DNA of 7,142 nucleotides from Candidatus Parcubacteria bacterium (GTDB lineage Bacteria; Patescibacteriota; Minisyncoccia; JAHIHE01; JAGLIN01), in the NCBI GenBank assembly GCA_023142975.1, contig JAGLIN010000089.1:1-7142 (forward strand). The letters run 5' to 3'. The notes below the pieces were generated by a model. It made no database searches. It saw nothing but the letters and a program-made list of their open reading frames with translations, and had not been told where the DNA came from. Within the stretch, counting starts at the first letter, position 1; each line of letters starts with the position of its first letter. Of this stretch, positions 1 through 5,629 are shown in pieces. The position numbers and the translations under genes are program-made.

Positions 1-1314
1 TATAAGCAATGGGATATGAATCCGCGCTATCATGGAATAAAGGTTGCGGAGAAATTGGCGGGAATTTGGAAAGCGAAAATTGTTTTGTCTTCGCCAGCAC
101 CAAGCGTGGGAAGTTATTATGAAATAAAAAATAAACTGATTTTTCAAAACGACGACGCCCCTCACCCCAACCCTCTCCCGCGGGGAGAGGGAGCTGTATT
201 TCCCCCTTTCAAAAAGGGGGCGGGGGGGATTTCGTTCTCCCCCTTTCAAAAAGGGGGCAGGGGGGATTTCGTCGTTGTTGACATAAACGCCGAGCGCCAG
301 AAAAAAAATTATTCCGTTTTATCAGAAGATTTGCAGGACAGTTTGTTGGAAAATATTTATAAAAGAAAACGAGCGATCATCTTCATTCCGAGATTGGGAA
401 ATAATACAATTACCCAATGCCGTGATTGCCATTGGATCGCGCAATGCAAAAATTGCGAAACAACTTTGGTTTCTTATGGAAATTATTTATATTGCCAAAA
501 ATGCCAAGAACAAATAAGACTGATTAAAAAATGCCCGAAGTGCCAAGGACAAAATATCAGTTCATTCGGCTACGGCTCAGAAAAAATTGAAGGAGAAATT
601 GAAAAATTATTCGCTAATAAAAACATAAAGATAACTCGCTTAGACAGTGGCACCGCTTCTAACAAATCAAAGCAACTCAAAATATACAAAGATTTTATAA
701 ATAAAAAAATTGATGTTCTAATCGGCACACAAATGGTTTTGAAAAATTGGAATCTGGAAAATCTCGCCTTGACGGCAATTTTATTTCCCGAAATAATTTT
801 TAACCAGCCGGAGTTTAACTCCCGCGAAAAATCGTTTCAGTTTCTAATGTCTCTTCGCAATAAAGCCAGCACTAATCATCGGATTATAATTCAAACACAT
901 AAGCCGGATAATGATTTATTTAAACATATCCTTCGACAAGCTCAGGATGACATGTTTAAATTTTATTCAGATGAAATTGAAAACAGAAAAGCGATTTCAG
1001 AAAACAGCATCGGCTATCCCCCATTTTCGCAGCTTATTAAATTAATTTACAAAGATTTTAATTCTCAAAATTGCCAAACTGAAACGGAAAGAATGTTTCG
1101 GGCTTTGGATAGTAAAATAAAAAATGATCAGAAATTAAAAAACAAATTTGAAATCATCAAGCCCTTCCCCGCTTCCAGTTATAAAGAATTCAACAAATAC
1201 CGCTGGCACATAATTATTAAATCAGTTTGCAAAGATCTTGAATTAAGAGATTCATTACTAAATTTAGTCAAAAAAAACTGGATCATCGATGTAGACCCAG
1301 ATAATGTTTTGTGA
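1..1314 (+). CDS. priA: Primosomal protein N' (PriA), C-terminal part; 5' end outside window
   Basis: PriA is a superfamily 2 DNA helicase that restarts stalled replication forks. The frame is open to the left edge and begins YKQWDMNPRYHG, which in PriA follows the DEEH helicase motif, so the start codon and Walker motifs lie upstream. Numbering from the Met at 16: SPAPSVGSY (26-34) matches the GSATPSLES motif. Four CxxC pairs (135/138, 144/147, 160/163, 173/176) form the two-zinc domain. GYGSEKIEGE (185-194) and GTQM (238-241) match conserved helicase segments. YPPF (334-337), YRWHIIIK (395-402) and the terminal IDVDP (424-428) are typical PriA endings. Oddities: residues about 48-85 are a translated palindromic insertion; the LRQAQDD stretch (306-312) is a second repeat-like word; and the usual QVxGRAGR motif VI is replaced by a segment without the paired arginines (FLMSLRNKAS, 276-285). 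Helicase activity may therefore be weakened. The family call is secure; the activity is uncertain. Confidence 0.93.
   Translation, partial: YKQWDMNPRYHGIKVAEKLAGIWKAKIVLSSPAPSVGSYYEIKNKLIFQNDDAPHPNPLPRGEGAVFPPFKKGAGGISFSPFQKGGRGDFVVVDINAERQKKNYSVLSEDLQDSLLENIYKRKRAIIFIPRLGNNTITQCRDCHWIAQCKNCETTLVSYGNYLYCQKCQEQIRLIKKCPKCQGQNISSFGYGSEKIEGEIEKLFANKNIKITRLDSGTASNKSKQLKIYKDFINKKIDVLIGTQMVLKNWNLENLALTAILFPEIIFNQPEFNSREKSFQFLMSLRNKASTNHRIIIQTHKPDNDLFKHILRQAQDDMFKFYSDEIENRKAISENSIGYPPFSQLIKLIYKDFNSQNCQTETERMFRALDSKIKNDQKLKNKFEIIKPFPASSYKEFNKYRWHIIIKSVCKDLELRDSLLNLVKKNWIIDVDPDNVL
158..193 (+). repeat. GC-rich palindromic repeat translated in frame inside priA
   Basis: This GC-rich patch sits in an AT-rich gene. 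Bases 171-179 (ccctctccc) pair perfectly with 183-191 (gggagaggg) around a 3-base loop. In the priA frame it reads PHPNPLPRGEG, a peptide I recognise as a recurrent translated repeat in unrelated proteins of many bacteria, not a PriA segment. It lies between the motif-III region and the segment before the zinc domain, a place where PriA tolerates length variation. An 8-base inverted repeat (AACGACGA at 148-155, TCGTCGTT at 269-276) brackets this element and the next two. The exact insertion boundaries are inferred. Confidence 0.85.
201..272 (+). repeat. Tandem pair of 35-base hairpin repeats inside priA
   Basis: Units 201-235 and 238-272 differ at one base out of 35 (g at 222 versus a at 259) and have a period of 37. 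Each starts with a hairpin in which cccccttt pairs with aaaggggg around a 3-base loop (202-209 with 213-220 in unit 1). Because 37 is not a multiple of three, the two copies are translated in different frames, as PPFKKGAGGIS and SPFQKGGRGDF, and both stay open. KGGRGDF-type peptides are familiar to me as translated intergenic repeats in several phyla. The neighbouring 158-193 palindrome is a different family, so this looks like a site of repeated insertion. Confidence 0.88.
929..952 (+). repeat. Short dispersed-repeat word inside priA (LRQAQDD)
   Basis: The word cttcgacaagctcaggatga (931-950) encodes LRQAQDD within priA. I recognise this DNA word and its reverse complement as a common dispersed repeat motif in bacterial intergenic regions. 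It sits between the QT..PD segment and the FYSDEIENRK segment of PriA, where my recalled family pattern is a few residues shorter and ends in a D-Y pair. Recognition is from memory, and only one copy is present here. Confidence 0.5.
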
Positions 1315-1315
1315 T

Positions 1316-1960
1316 TTATATTCTGCCTTTCATAAGTTTATTATGAAATCCATTTCCATCTGCTTTCTTTTCTCTGTCGGGAATATGTCCCATCCTTGAT
1401 AATATTTCCCATTGCCTACAGTATTTTTTGTGATTTGGGTACAAGAAATATTTTTCTAAATAATCTATAATGTCGTTCTGATTTATATGAAATGCTTCAA
1501 GAAAACACACTGGAATAATACATCGTTTTTCTAACCGCATATCAATTGCGTCAATTTCATCCTCTTTTAATATTACACCTTTAAACTCAGAAACAAAAAA
1601 CAAAAATCTAACAAGTTCTATTTTTTTGTTTTCGTTCTTGCTTTTCTTTTTTCTGCAAATACAATAATTCCTGTATAAAATTTGGAACTTTAATTTTCCT
1701 AAAACTTCAGTTGACAAAAAATCCCCAGCGAAAATATTATTGTAATTATTGTGTCGCCAAATTAACACAATAATTGTCAAAGAAAAATCTAGCTCCTTCA
1801 ATAGTTCAATTTCTTCATCAGTTAACATTCCATGTTCTTTTTTTCTTTCTATTTCTTCCACAACGCTTGCAGGTGTAAAATGATGATTATTGGTTTTTAC
1901 AATATCATTTGCCCTAACAAGAAAATCATTCTCTTCAATAATATCTCTCAGAATTCCCAA
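1316..1960 (-). CDS. Hypothetical protein, 214 residues, TTG start
   Basis: I do not recognise this protein. It is soluble-looking, with no signal peptide or clear membrane segment. It has an acidic/basic N-terminal helical part (about 1-55, including a KEHGMLTDEEIELLKEL stretch), a hydrophobic middle (57-72) and a basic, cysteine-containing patch (CICRKKKSKNENKK, about 100-113). The chosen start is TTG at 1960-1958 because a strong SD, aaggagga (bases 1974-1967), precedes it by 6 bases. An ATG at 1964-1962 is out of frame and gives only nine codons, and the next in-frame ATG is 44 codons later. The stop lies one base from the priA stop on the opposite strand, with no room for a terminator. 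A promoter-like pair lies upstream. Its SD differs from the SD-less neighbours, which may mean an acquired gene. Confidence 0.72.
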   Translation of the reverse strand: MGILRDIIEENDFLVRANDIVKTNNHHFTPASVVEEIERKKEHGMLTDEEIELLKELDFSLTIIVLIWRHNNYNNIFAGDFLSTEVLGKLKFQILYRNYCICRKKKSKNENKKIELVRFLFFVSEFKGVILKEDEIDAIDMRLEKRCIIPVCFLEAFHINQNDIIDYLEKYFLYPNHKKYCRQWEILSRMGHIPDREKKADGNGFHNKLMKGRI

Positions 1961-1966
1961 TCATAT

Positions 1967-1974
1967 TCCTCCTT
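1967..1974 (-). promoter_or_regulatory. Strong Shine-Dalgarno deciding the TTG start of the 1316-1960 gene
   Basis: Read on the minus strand this is aaggagga, 6 bases before the TTG at 1960. The ATG in the spacer (1964-1962) would be only 2 bases away and opens a nine-codon frame, so TTG is the better start. Confidence 0.65.
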
Positions 1975-2032
1975 ACTAAATTTTAAAAGAACAAGAATTC
2001 CCTCCTTATTCCTTTTTATCTTTCTTAATTAC

Positions 2033-2060
2033 ATCTTAACAGTATCAAAATAAAAGTCAA
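2033..2060 (-). promoter_or_regulatory. Candidate sigma-70 promoter for the 1316-1960 gene
   Basis: On the minus strand, TTGACT (2060-2055) and TAAGAT (2038-2033) are separated by 16 bases. These match 5 of 6 and 4 of 6 consensus positions. The predicted leader of about 65 bases contains a second, upstream purine-rich stretch at about 1999-2012 as well as the SD used by the gene. AT-rich DNA yields such matches by chance, hence the moderate confidence. Confidence 0.42.
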
Positions 2061-2073
2061 AAAAATTACTTTC

Positions 2074-2104
2074 AACTTTTTAACTTTATAAACTTTTAAC
2101 TTAT
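2074..2104 (+). repeat. Short AACTTT-type direct repeats upstream of the oxidoreductase gene
   Basis: Four AACTT-starting words begin at 2074, 2082, 2091 and 2098 (aactttt, aacttta, aactttt, aacttat), immediately before the ATG at 2109. They could be a binding array in the leader or simply AT-rich low-complexity sequence. No SD is present between them and the start. Confidence 0.35.
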
Positions 2105-2108
2105 TTTT

Positions 2109-3458
2109 ATGCCTAAAAAATACGACACTATCATAATCGGCGCGGGAATTAGCGGGCTTTTGACAGCGCTTGCTTTATGCAAGGAAAAAAAGAATGTTTT
2201 AGTAATTGAAAAAAGCGACCATCTCGGCGGAAACTGCCGCACATACGAAATAGACGGGTATCATATAGACACCGGCCCTCACGCTATTACATCAATTCAT
2301 AATGGCCCCTTGAAAATCTTAATGGACAAATATTTTTCTGTTCTTCCAAAATTTGTGCCAATTGGATCATATTACGCGCGCTGGCAAAATAAACTGCAGG
2401 AGATACCGCTGACGCTTATCCAGTTATCTTACTTTAATATCCTCTCAAAAAGAGACCGCATTCTGATGGCGGGAACTATGATTGACGCCATCGCAAATTC
2501 CTCCATTAATAAAAACATCCTTGAAAAAAGTGTTTACGATTATATAAAAAATTATAATTTCTCAATAAAATCAATCAAATTTATAGACGCGCTTTGTTAT
2601 TTTCTGAGCGGCAAATCAATGGAAGAAACTCCCGCCTGGAGAATGCTTGGCGGTTCCGGATATGTTGATGAAAGCAATCAGAATGACGAAAGCGTAAAAA
2701 AGCATCTTCAAAAAATAATTAAACTTGCAAAACATGACCATGGCTCGCAAGGATACCCGCTTGGAGGAATTCAAAATATAACTTCTTCGGTTTTAAATTC
2801 CATCCCCAAAAATAGAATATCTTTTAAAACAAATGAAAAAGCGCTTAAATTTATTATTAAGCGCCATAAAATAACCGGCGTGCAAACTGACAAGGGAACT
2901 TATTACGGAGACGCTGTCGTTTATTCGGGATTTGTGAAAGACCTTCCTAATTTCACGGATAAGTTTAGCGCGAAATATAAAGCTAACCTTAAAAAAATCA
3001 AACAAACAAAAAGCGTCACTCTTTGGCTGGGATTAAAAAATAAAATCCCAGAAATGTCCTATCTGGGATCAGAAGTGCATTTTGACACAAGCACTCCGTA
3101 TTGGGCAATTCCCGTCTCAAATTTTGATTCCAATTTGGCTCCCAAAAATAAACAGCTTATTGGATTTACGACCGTTTTAAAAGAAGATGATTCTGAAAAA
3201 CAACTTGCTAAATTAAAACATTCTATTTTTACCGCTTTGCCAAATATTAAGAAAAATATTGATTTTGAGCACACTCAATTTACCGTTCCAGAAAAAGCGT
3301 CCGTCACAACGGGCGTGAAATTCCCCTCCCCAAAATCTCCAATCAAAAATCTCTACCTCGTCGGAACTGATACGGACATGAGAAGCATGGGGATCACTAG
3401 GGCGTCATATTCAGTGCTTGAAGTTTTGAGGTTTATGAAAAGTGATGGGGTGGTTTGA
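2109..3458 (+). CDS. FAD/NAD(P)-dependent oxidoreductase, phytoene desaturase/amine oxidase-like
   Basis: This 449-residue protein starts with a dinucleotide-binding Rossmann fold: KYDTIIIGAGISG (4-16) carries GxGxxG, with the ribose-binding acidic residue at E34. GGNCRTYEIDGYHIDTGPH (40-58) is the FAD-contacting stretch typical of phytoene desaturases, carotene isomerases and protoporphyrinogen oxidases. The C-terminal NLYLVGTDTDMRSMGITRAS (414-433) is the second FAD-contacting segment that closes these enzymes. Length fits the family. The substrate cannot be read from sequence; no carotenoid or haem genes lie nearby, so a desaturase, isomerase, saturase or other redox role on an isoprenoid or lipid is open. 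The start has no SD. It is divergent from the 1316-1960 gene and ends at a bidirectional terminator. Confidence 0.85.
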   Translation: MPKKYDTIIIGAGISGLLTALALCKEKKNVLVIEKSDHLGGNCRTYEIDGYHIDTGPHAITSIHNGPLKILMDKYFSVLPKFVPIGSYYARWQNKLQEIPLTLIQLSYFNILSKRDRILMAGTMIDAIANSSINKNILEKSVYDYIKNYNFSIKSIKFIDALCYFLSGKSMEETPAWRMLGGSGYVDESNQNDESVKKHLQKIIKLAKHDHGSQGYPLGGIQNITSSVLNSIPKNRISFKTNEKALKFIIKRHKITGVQTDKGTYYGDAVVYSGFVKDLPNFTDKFSAKYKANLKKIKQTKSVTLWLGLKNKIPEMSYLGSEVHFDTSTPYWAIPVSNFDSNLAPKNKQLIGFTTVLKEDDSEKQLAKLKHSIFTALPNIKKNIDFEHTQFTVPEKASVTTGVKFPSPKSPIKNLYLVGTDTDMRSMGITRASYSVLEVLRFMKSDGVV

Positions 3459-3472
3459 AATTTATAGAAATT

Positions 3473-3511
3473 AAAACAGTATGATATTACATATTATCAT
3501 ACTGTTTTTTT
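3473..3511. terminator. Bidirectional intrinsic terminator between convergent genes
   Basis: A perfect 14-base-pair stem, aaaacagtatgata (3473-3486) with tatcatactgtttt (3495-3508), has an 8-base loop and ends in a T run (3505-3511) on the plus strand. On the minus strand the A-rich arm becomes a T run as well. It follows the oxidoreductase stop by 14 bases and adjoins the DUF5680 stop at 3510-3512, so it can serve both genes. Confidence 0.85.
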
Positions 3512-3977
3512 ATAATTTTTTTATTATCATTCCACCATAATAACTTAATTCATATACTGATTTTCCTTTATAAAAAATTGTTTCACGTCCTTCAAACTTT
3601 TTAACCATTCCTCTAATTTTATTAACATATTCAAAATCATTTTCTTTAAAATTATCAGGCCCTCTAAATGGTTTATCTTCTGTAACTTTTTTTAACGCTT
3701 CTTTAAGAAACTGATAGATTTGTTTTGCGGAAATAATTTCTGAAACAATCTCTCCGCAATAGTTCATGCCCCAAACCGTCTTTTCGTTTTGCCAAACAAT
3801 TTCTTCGCCAATAAAAGAATTATATCCAAAATATCTATCCCTATATTTAAATTCTTTTTCTTCAAACTCAAGCTCCTTGCTTCCATCGGAAAGTTTTTCT
3901 TCTTGCTTTTCTCCGCCTGAAGCATAGGTGTTGATTTTCGCTTTAACTAAAAATTTGTTTAGTTGTTTTGTGTTCAT
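3510..3977 (-). CDS. DUF5680-type protein of unknown function
   Basis: The 155 residues follow the pattern I associate with DUF5680: an N-terminal FLVKAKINTYASGG (9-22), DGSKELEF (31-38), a YRDRYFGYNSFIGEEIVW segment (45-62), TVWGMNYCG (67-75), a helix and then DKPFRGPDNF (101-110), and a final VYELSYYGG (141-149). The domain often occurs alone or attached to helix-turn-helix regulators; here it stands alone and nearly fills the protein. It has no signal peptide or membrane segment and its biochemical role is unknown. The ATG at 3977-3975 has no SD. It lies 61 bases downstream of the inositol phosphate synthase gene on the same strand, so it may be co-transcribed or use the promoter candidate in that gap. 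The family call is from memory of the motif pattern. Confidence 0.8.
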   Translation of the reverse strand: MNTKQLNKFLVKAKINTYASGGEKQEEKLSDGSKELEFEEKEFKYRDRYFGYNSFIGEEIVWQNEKTVWGMNYCGEIVSEIISAKQIYQFLKEALKKVTEDKPFRGPDNFKENDFEYVNKIRGMVKKFEGRETIFYKGKSVYELSYYGGMIIKKL

Positions 3978-4000
3978 AATAGTGTTTTAATTCTATTTTG

Positions 4001-4028
4001 AGGATAACAGGTATTGTAAATATGGCAA
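4001..4028 (-). promoter_or_regulatory. Candidate promoter for the DUF5680 gene
   Basis: On the minus strand, TTGCCA (4028-4023) and TATCCT (4006-4001) are separated by 16 bases, with a leader of roughly 20 bases to the ATG. The pair fits in the short gap after the inositol phosphate synthase stop, and no terminator hairpin is visible there, so read-through is also possible. Confidence 0.35.
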
Positions 4029-4038
4029 AGAAAAATAT

Positions 4039-5145
4039 CTACCCTTTTATAAACTCCTCCACTTTCTCCTTCGCCACCGCGTCAGAAAATTGTTTTGGGG
4101 GGTGCTTCATAAAGTAAGACGAGGGACCTAAAATTGGACCGCCGATACCGCGATCTAAAGCAAGCTTCGCGCATCTGATCGCGTCAATAATAACGCCAGC
4201 CGAGTTTGGAGAATCAATCACTTCCAAACGCGCTTCAATATTGACAGGCACATCGCCGAATTTTCTTCCTTCCATTCTGATAAAAGCGATTTTTTTATCA
4301 TCAAGCCACGGCACATAGTCAGAAGGGCCAATATGAATATTCCGATCATCAAGATGACCGACTATTTGCGACTGAACTGATTCTGTCTTGCTTATCTTTT
4401 TGCTTTTCAACCTTTTTCTTTCCAGCATATTTAAGAAATCCGTATTACCGCCGACATTCAGTTGATAAGTATTTACTATTTTCACGCCTCGGTCCATAAA
4501 TAATTTAGTGAGAGTTCTGTGTAAAATCGTCGCGCCGACTTGAGCTTTGATGTCATCGCCGATAATCGGAATTCCTCTTTTAACAAATTTATCAGCCCAA
4601 GTTTTATCAGAAGCGATAAAAACCGGAATGGCGTTGACAAACGCCACGCCTTCCAATAAGCATTTGTTAGCGTAATATTTACTCGCTTTTTCAGAACCGA
4701 CTGGCAGATAATTTATAAGAAGATCAGGTTTTGTTTTTCGCAAAACATCACTGACATCAACCGGTTTTTGTTTATTATCAACAGCAAACATTTCTTTAGT
4801 GGTAGAAGCAACCCCGTCCATAACGGGACCCTTCTGAACTTCAACTTTTAAATTAGGAACTTTAGAAAATTTCTCCGTGCAATTTGGACGGGCAAAAATC
4901 GCCTTGCCTAAATCTTTGCCAACCTTTTTTGAATCAACATCAAACGCCGCCACAAATTTTATGTCCCCTATTTTATAACCGCCAACAACATTATGCATCA
5001 GCCCCGGCACTCGCGGCGATTTCTCGTTTATTTTTTTATAATACTGCACGCCCTGCACCAAAGACGAAGCGCAGTTCCCCACTCCCAAAATCGCTACCCT
5101 GATTTCCTTTTTGTTTTGAGAAACACTTTTTGTTTTTCCTTTCAT
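4039..5145 (-). CDS. ino1: myo-inositol-1-phosphate (inositol-3-phosphate) synthase
   Basis: This NAD-dependent cytoplasmic enzyme (EC 5.5.1.4) cyclises glucose 6-phosphate to inositol phosphate, the committed step to inositol. The 368 residues match the length of the compact prokaryotic form (actinobacterial and archaeal), not the longer eukaryotic one. IRVAILGVGNCASSLVQG (15-32) is the NAD-binding loop. DLLINYLPVGSEKA (141-154), GDDIKAQVGATILHR (196-210) and NVGGNTDFLNM (230-240) are conserved Rossmann and catalytic-domain segments. SKTESVQSQ (252-260), IGPSDYVPWLDDKK (272-285) and SPNSAGVIIDAIRCAKLALDRG (312-333) contain the phosphate-binding and active-site lysine regions, with K253 and K284/K285 as candidates. 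The ATG has no SD, but a TATAAT promoter lies about 40 bases upstream. The DUF5680 gene follows on the same strand. No inositol monophosphatase or inositol-lipid synthase is visible in the window. Confidence 0.95.
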   Translation of the reverse strand: MKGKTKSVSQNKKEIRVAILGVGNCASSLVQGVQYYKKINEKSPRVPGLMHNVVGGYKIGDIKFVAAFDVDSKKVGKDLGKAIFARPNCTEKFSKVPNLKVEVQKGPVMDGVASTTKEMFAVDNKQKPVDVSDVLRKTKPDLLINYLPVGSEKASKYYANKCLLEGVAFVNAIPVFIASDKTWADKFVKRGIPIIGDDIKAQVGATILHRTLTKLFMDRGVKIVNTYQLNVGGNTDFLNMLERKRLKSKKISKTESVQSQIVGHLDDRNIHIGPSDYVPWLDDKKIAFIRMEGRKFGDVPVNIEARLEVIDSPNSAGVIIDAIRCAKLALDRGIGGPILGPSSYFMKHPPKQFSDAVAKEKVEEFIKG

Positions 5146-5185
5146 TTTTTTAGTTTAATTTATTAAAATTTCATTTTACTGTTTT

Positions 5186-5213
5186 ATTATACACCCATAA
5201 AAAATAAAGGCAA
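5186..5213 (-). promoter_or_regulatory. Promoter of the inositol phosphate synthase gene
   Basis: On the minus strand a perfect TATAAT (5191-5186) is preceded, after 16 bases, by TTGCCT (5213-5208, 4 of 6). The predicted leader is about 35 bases and AT-rich, with no SD before the ATG at 5145. Confidence 0.6.
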
Positions 5214-5266
5214 AAAATAGTAGCGCGTATTTAGTGTCCCCAACATTTGGTATTCAGGTGCTTAAT

Positions 5267-5290
5267 ACTTGCTACTTTCCACTTGCTACT
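5267..5290 (+). repeat. Pair of 10-base direct repeats
   Basis: The word acttgctact occurs at 5267-5276 and again at 5281-5290, a period of 14. It lies in the divergent region, just upstream of the -35 box at 5300. It may be a regulator site or the remnant of a simple repeat. Apart from this and a 4-base-pair ccaa/ttgg palindrome (5230-5240), I see nothing in 5214-5299. Confidence 0.4.
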
Positions 5291-5299
5291 AAATTGCCC

Positions 5300-5327
5300 T
5301 TGACGAAATTTATTTTTGATTTAGAAT
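5300..5327 (+). promoter_or_regulatory. Strong sigma-70-type promoter of the small structured unit
   Basis: TTGACG (5300-5305) and TAGAAT (5322-5327) each match 5 of 6 consensus positions and are 16 bases apart, the best promoter pair in the window. Transcription would start at about 5334, exactly where a 5' hairpin begins, giving a leader of about 38 bases before the ATG at 5372. Confidence 0.65.
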
Positions 5328-5333
5328 GATGAA

Positions 5334-5359
5334 AGTGCCTTGAATTGTATAGAGGCACT
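5334..5359 (+). promoter_or_regulatory. 5' leader hairpin before the 57-codon ORF
   Basis: agtgcct (5334-5340) pairs perfectly with aggcact (5353-5359) around a 12-base loop, at the predicted 5' end of the transcript and one base before the SD. It could protect the 5' end or tune access to the SD. Confidence 0.55.
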
Positions 5360-5360
5360 A

Positions 5361-5368
5361 GAGGAGAT
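5361..5368 (+). promoter_or_regulatory. Shine-Dalgarno with a matching anti-SD at the end of the ORF
   Basis: gaggagat (5361-5368) contains a good SD (gaggag, 5361-5366) placed 5 bases before the ATG at 5372, and decides that start. It is perfectly complementary over 8 bases to atctcctc (5545-5552), which overlaps the last base of the stop codon. The same 3' bases can instead form a local hairpin (5543-5550 with 5556-5563), so the SD may be alternately masked and exposed. The pairing is seen in sequence; the regulatory role is inferred. Confidence 0.5.
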
Positions 5369-5371
5369 AAT

Positions 5372-5545
5372 ATGAAAAAAAATAATATAGCAGGACTTGG
5401 AAAAAAAGTGCGCGAAGAAATGAACCAAATTATGTGTTTAATGACACATATATTTGATGTATTTGACGCACTTGAAAGATCAGTGGATAGCGAAGTGCTA
5501 CTTGCCTTTAATAAGGGTAATGGTAGCCCACTGCAAGTCACCTGA
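5372..5545 (+). CDS. Small protein, 57 residues, unknown function
   Basis: I do not recognise this peptide. It starts with a basic segment (MKKNNIAGLGKKVREE), continues with a probable amphipathic helix rich in Met and aromatic residues (MNQIMCLMTHIFDVFDALE, 17-35), and ends with a polar, glycine-containing tail (FNKGNGSPLQVT). There is no convincing membrane span, so it does not look like a type I toxin peptide. Support for translation: a well-spaced SD, a strong promoter 45 bases upstream of the ATG and an intrinsic terminator downstream. Its TGA stop forms the base of an RNA hairpin. It could be a true small protein, a leader peptide, or an ORF in a dual-function RNA. It stands alone, divergent from inositol phosphate synthase; the next gene starts 310 bases on, beyond the terminator and a repeat. 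Confidence 0.55.
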   Translation: MKKNNIAGLGKKVREEMNQIMCLMTHIFDVFDALERSVDSEVLLAFNKGNGSPLQVT

Positions 5546-5604
5546 TCTCCTCGGCGGGGATCATATGATATAGTCTCAGAAAGTGAGTTATATTATATCC
5601 CCCG
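5543..5604 (+). ncRNA. Structured 3' region of the small transcript with competing hairpins
   Basis: tgatctcc (5543-5550) pairs with ggggatca (5556-5563), one G-T wobble, around a 5-base loop. ctca (5575-5578) pairs with tgag (5584-5587), and gatata (5567-5572) can pair with tatatc (5594-5599) outside it. Alternatively ggggat (5556-5561) pairs with atcccc (5597-5602), which would free the anti-SD at 5545-5552. These folds exclude one another, as in regulatory RNAs. No known RNA family (RNase P RNA, tmRNA, SRP RNA, 6S) is recognised. Folding was done by eye. Confidence 0.4.
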
Positions 5605-5629
5605 TCCCTACTCTTCAAAATATTACTTC

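Noticed and set aside
201..272. CRISPR-like array
   Set aside because: Only two units with a 2-base gap and no spacers; they lie inside a coding gene.
1832..2053. Plus-strand 73-codon ORF
   Set aside because: It overlaps the start and leader of the minus-strand gene, is rich in Phe from AT-rich sequence, has no SD and resembles nothing known.
4884..5102. Plus-strand 72-codon ORF inside the inositol phosphate synthase gene
   Set aside because: It lies antisense to a strongly conserved enzyme and has Pro/Ser/Leu-rich shadow composition.
5272..5541. Minus-strand 89-codon ORF opposite the small gene
   Set aside because: It has no SD or promoter on that strand, and the plus strand has promoter, SD and terminator signals. 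It would cross the promoter at 5300-5327.
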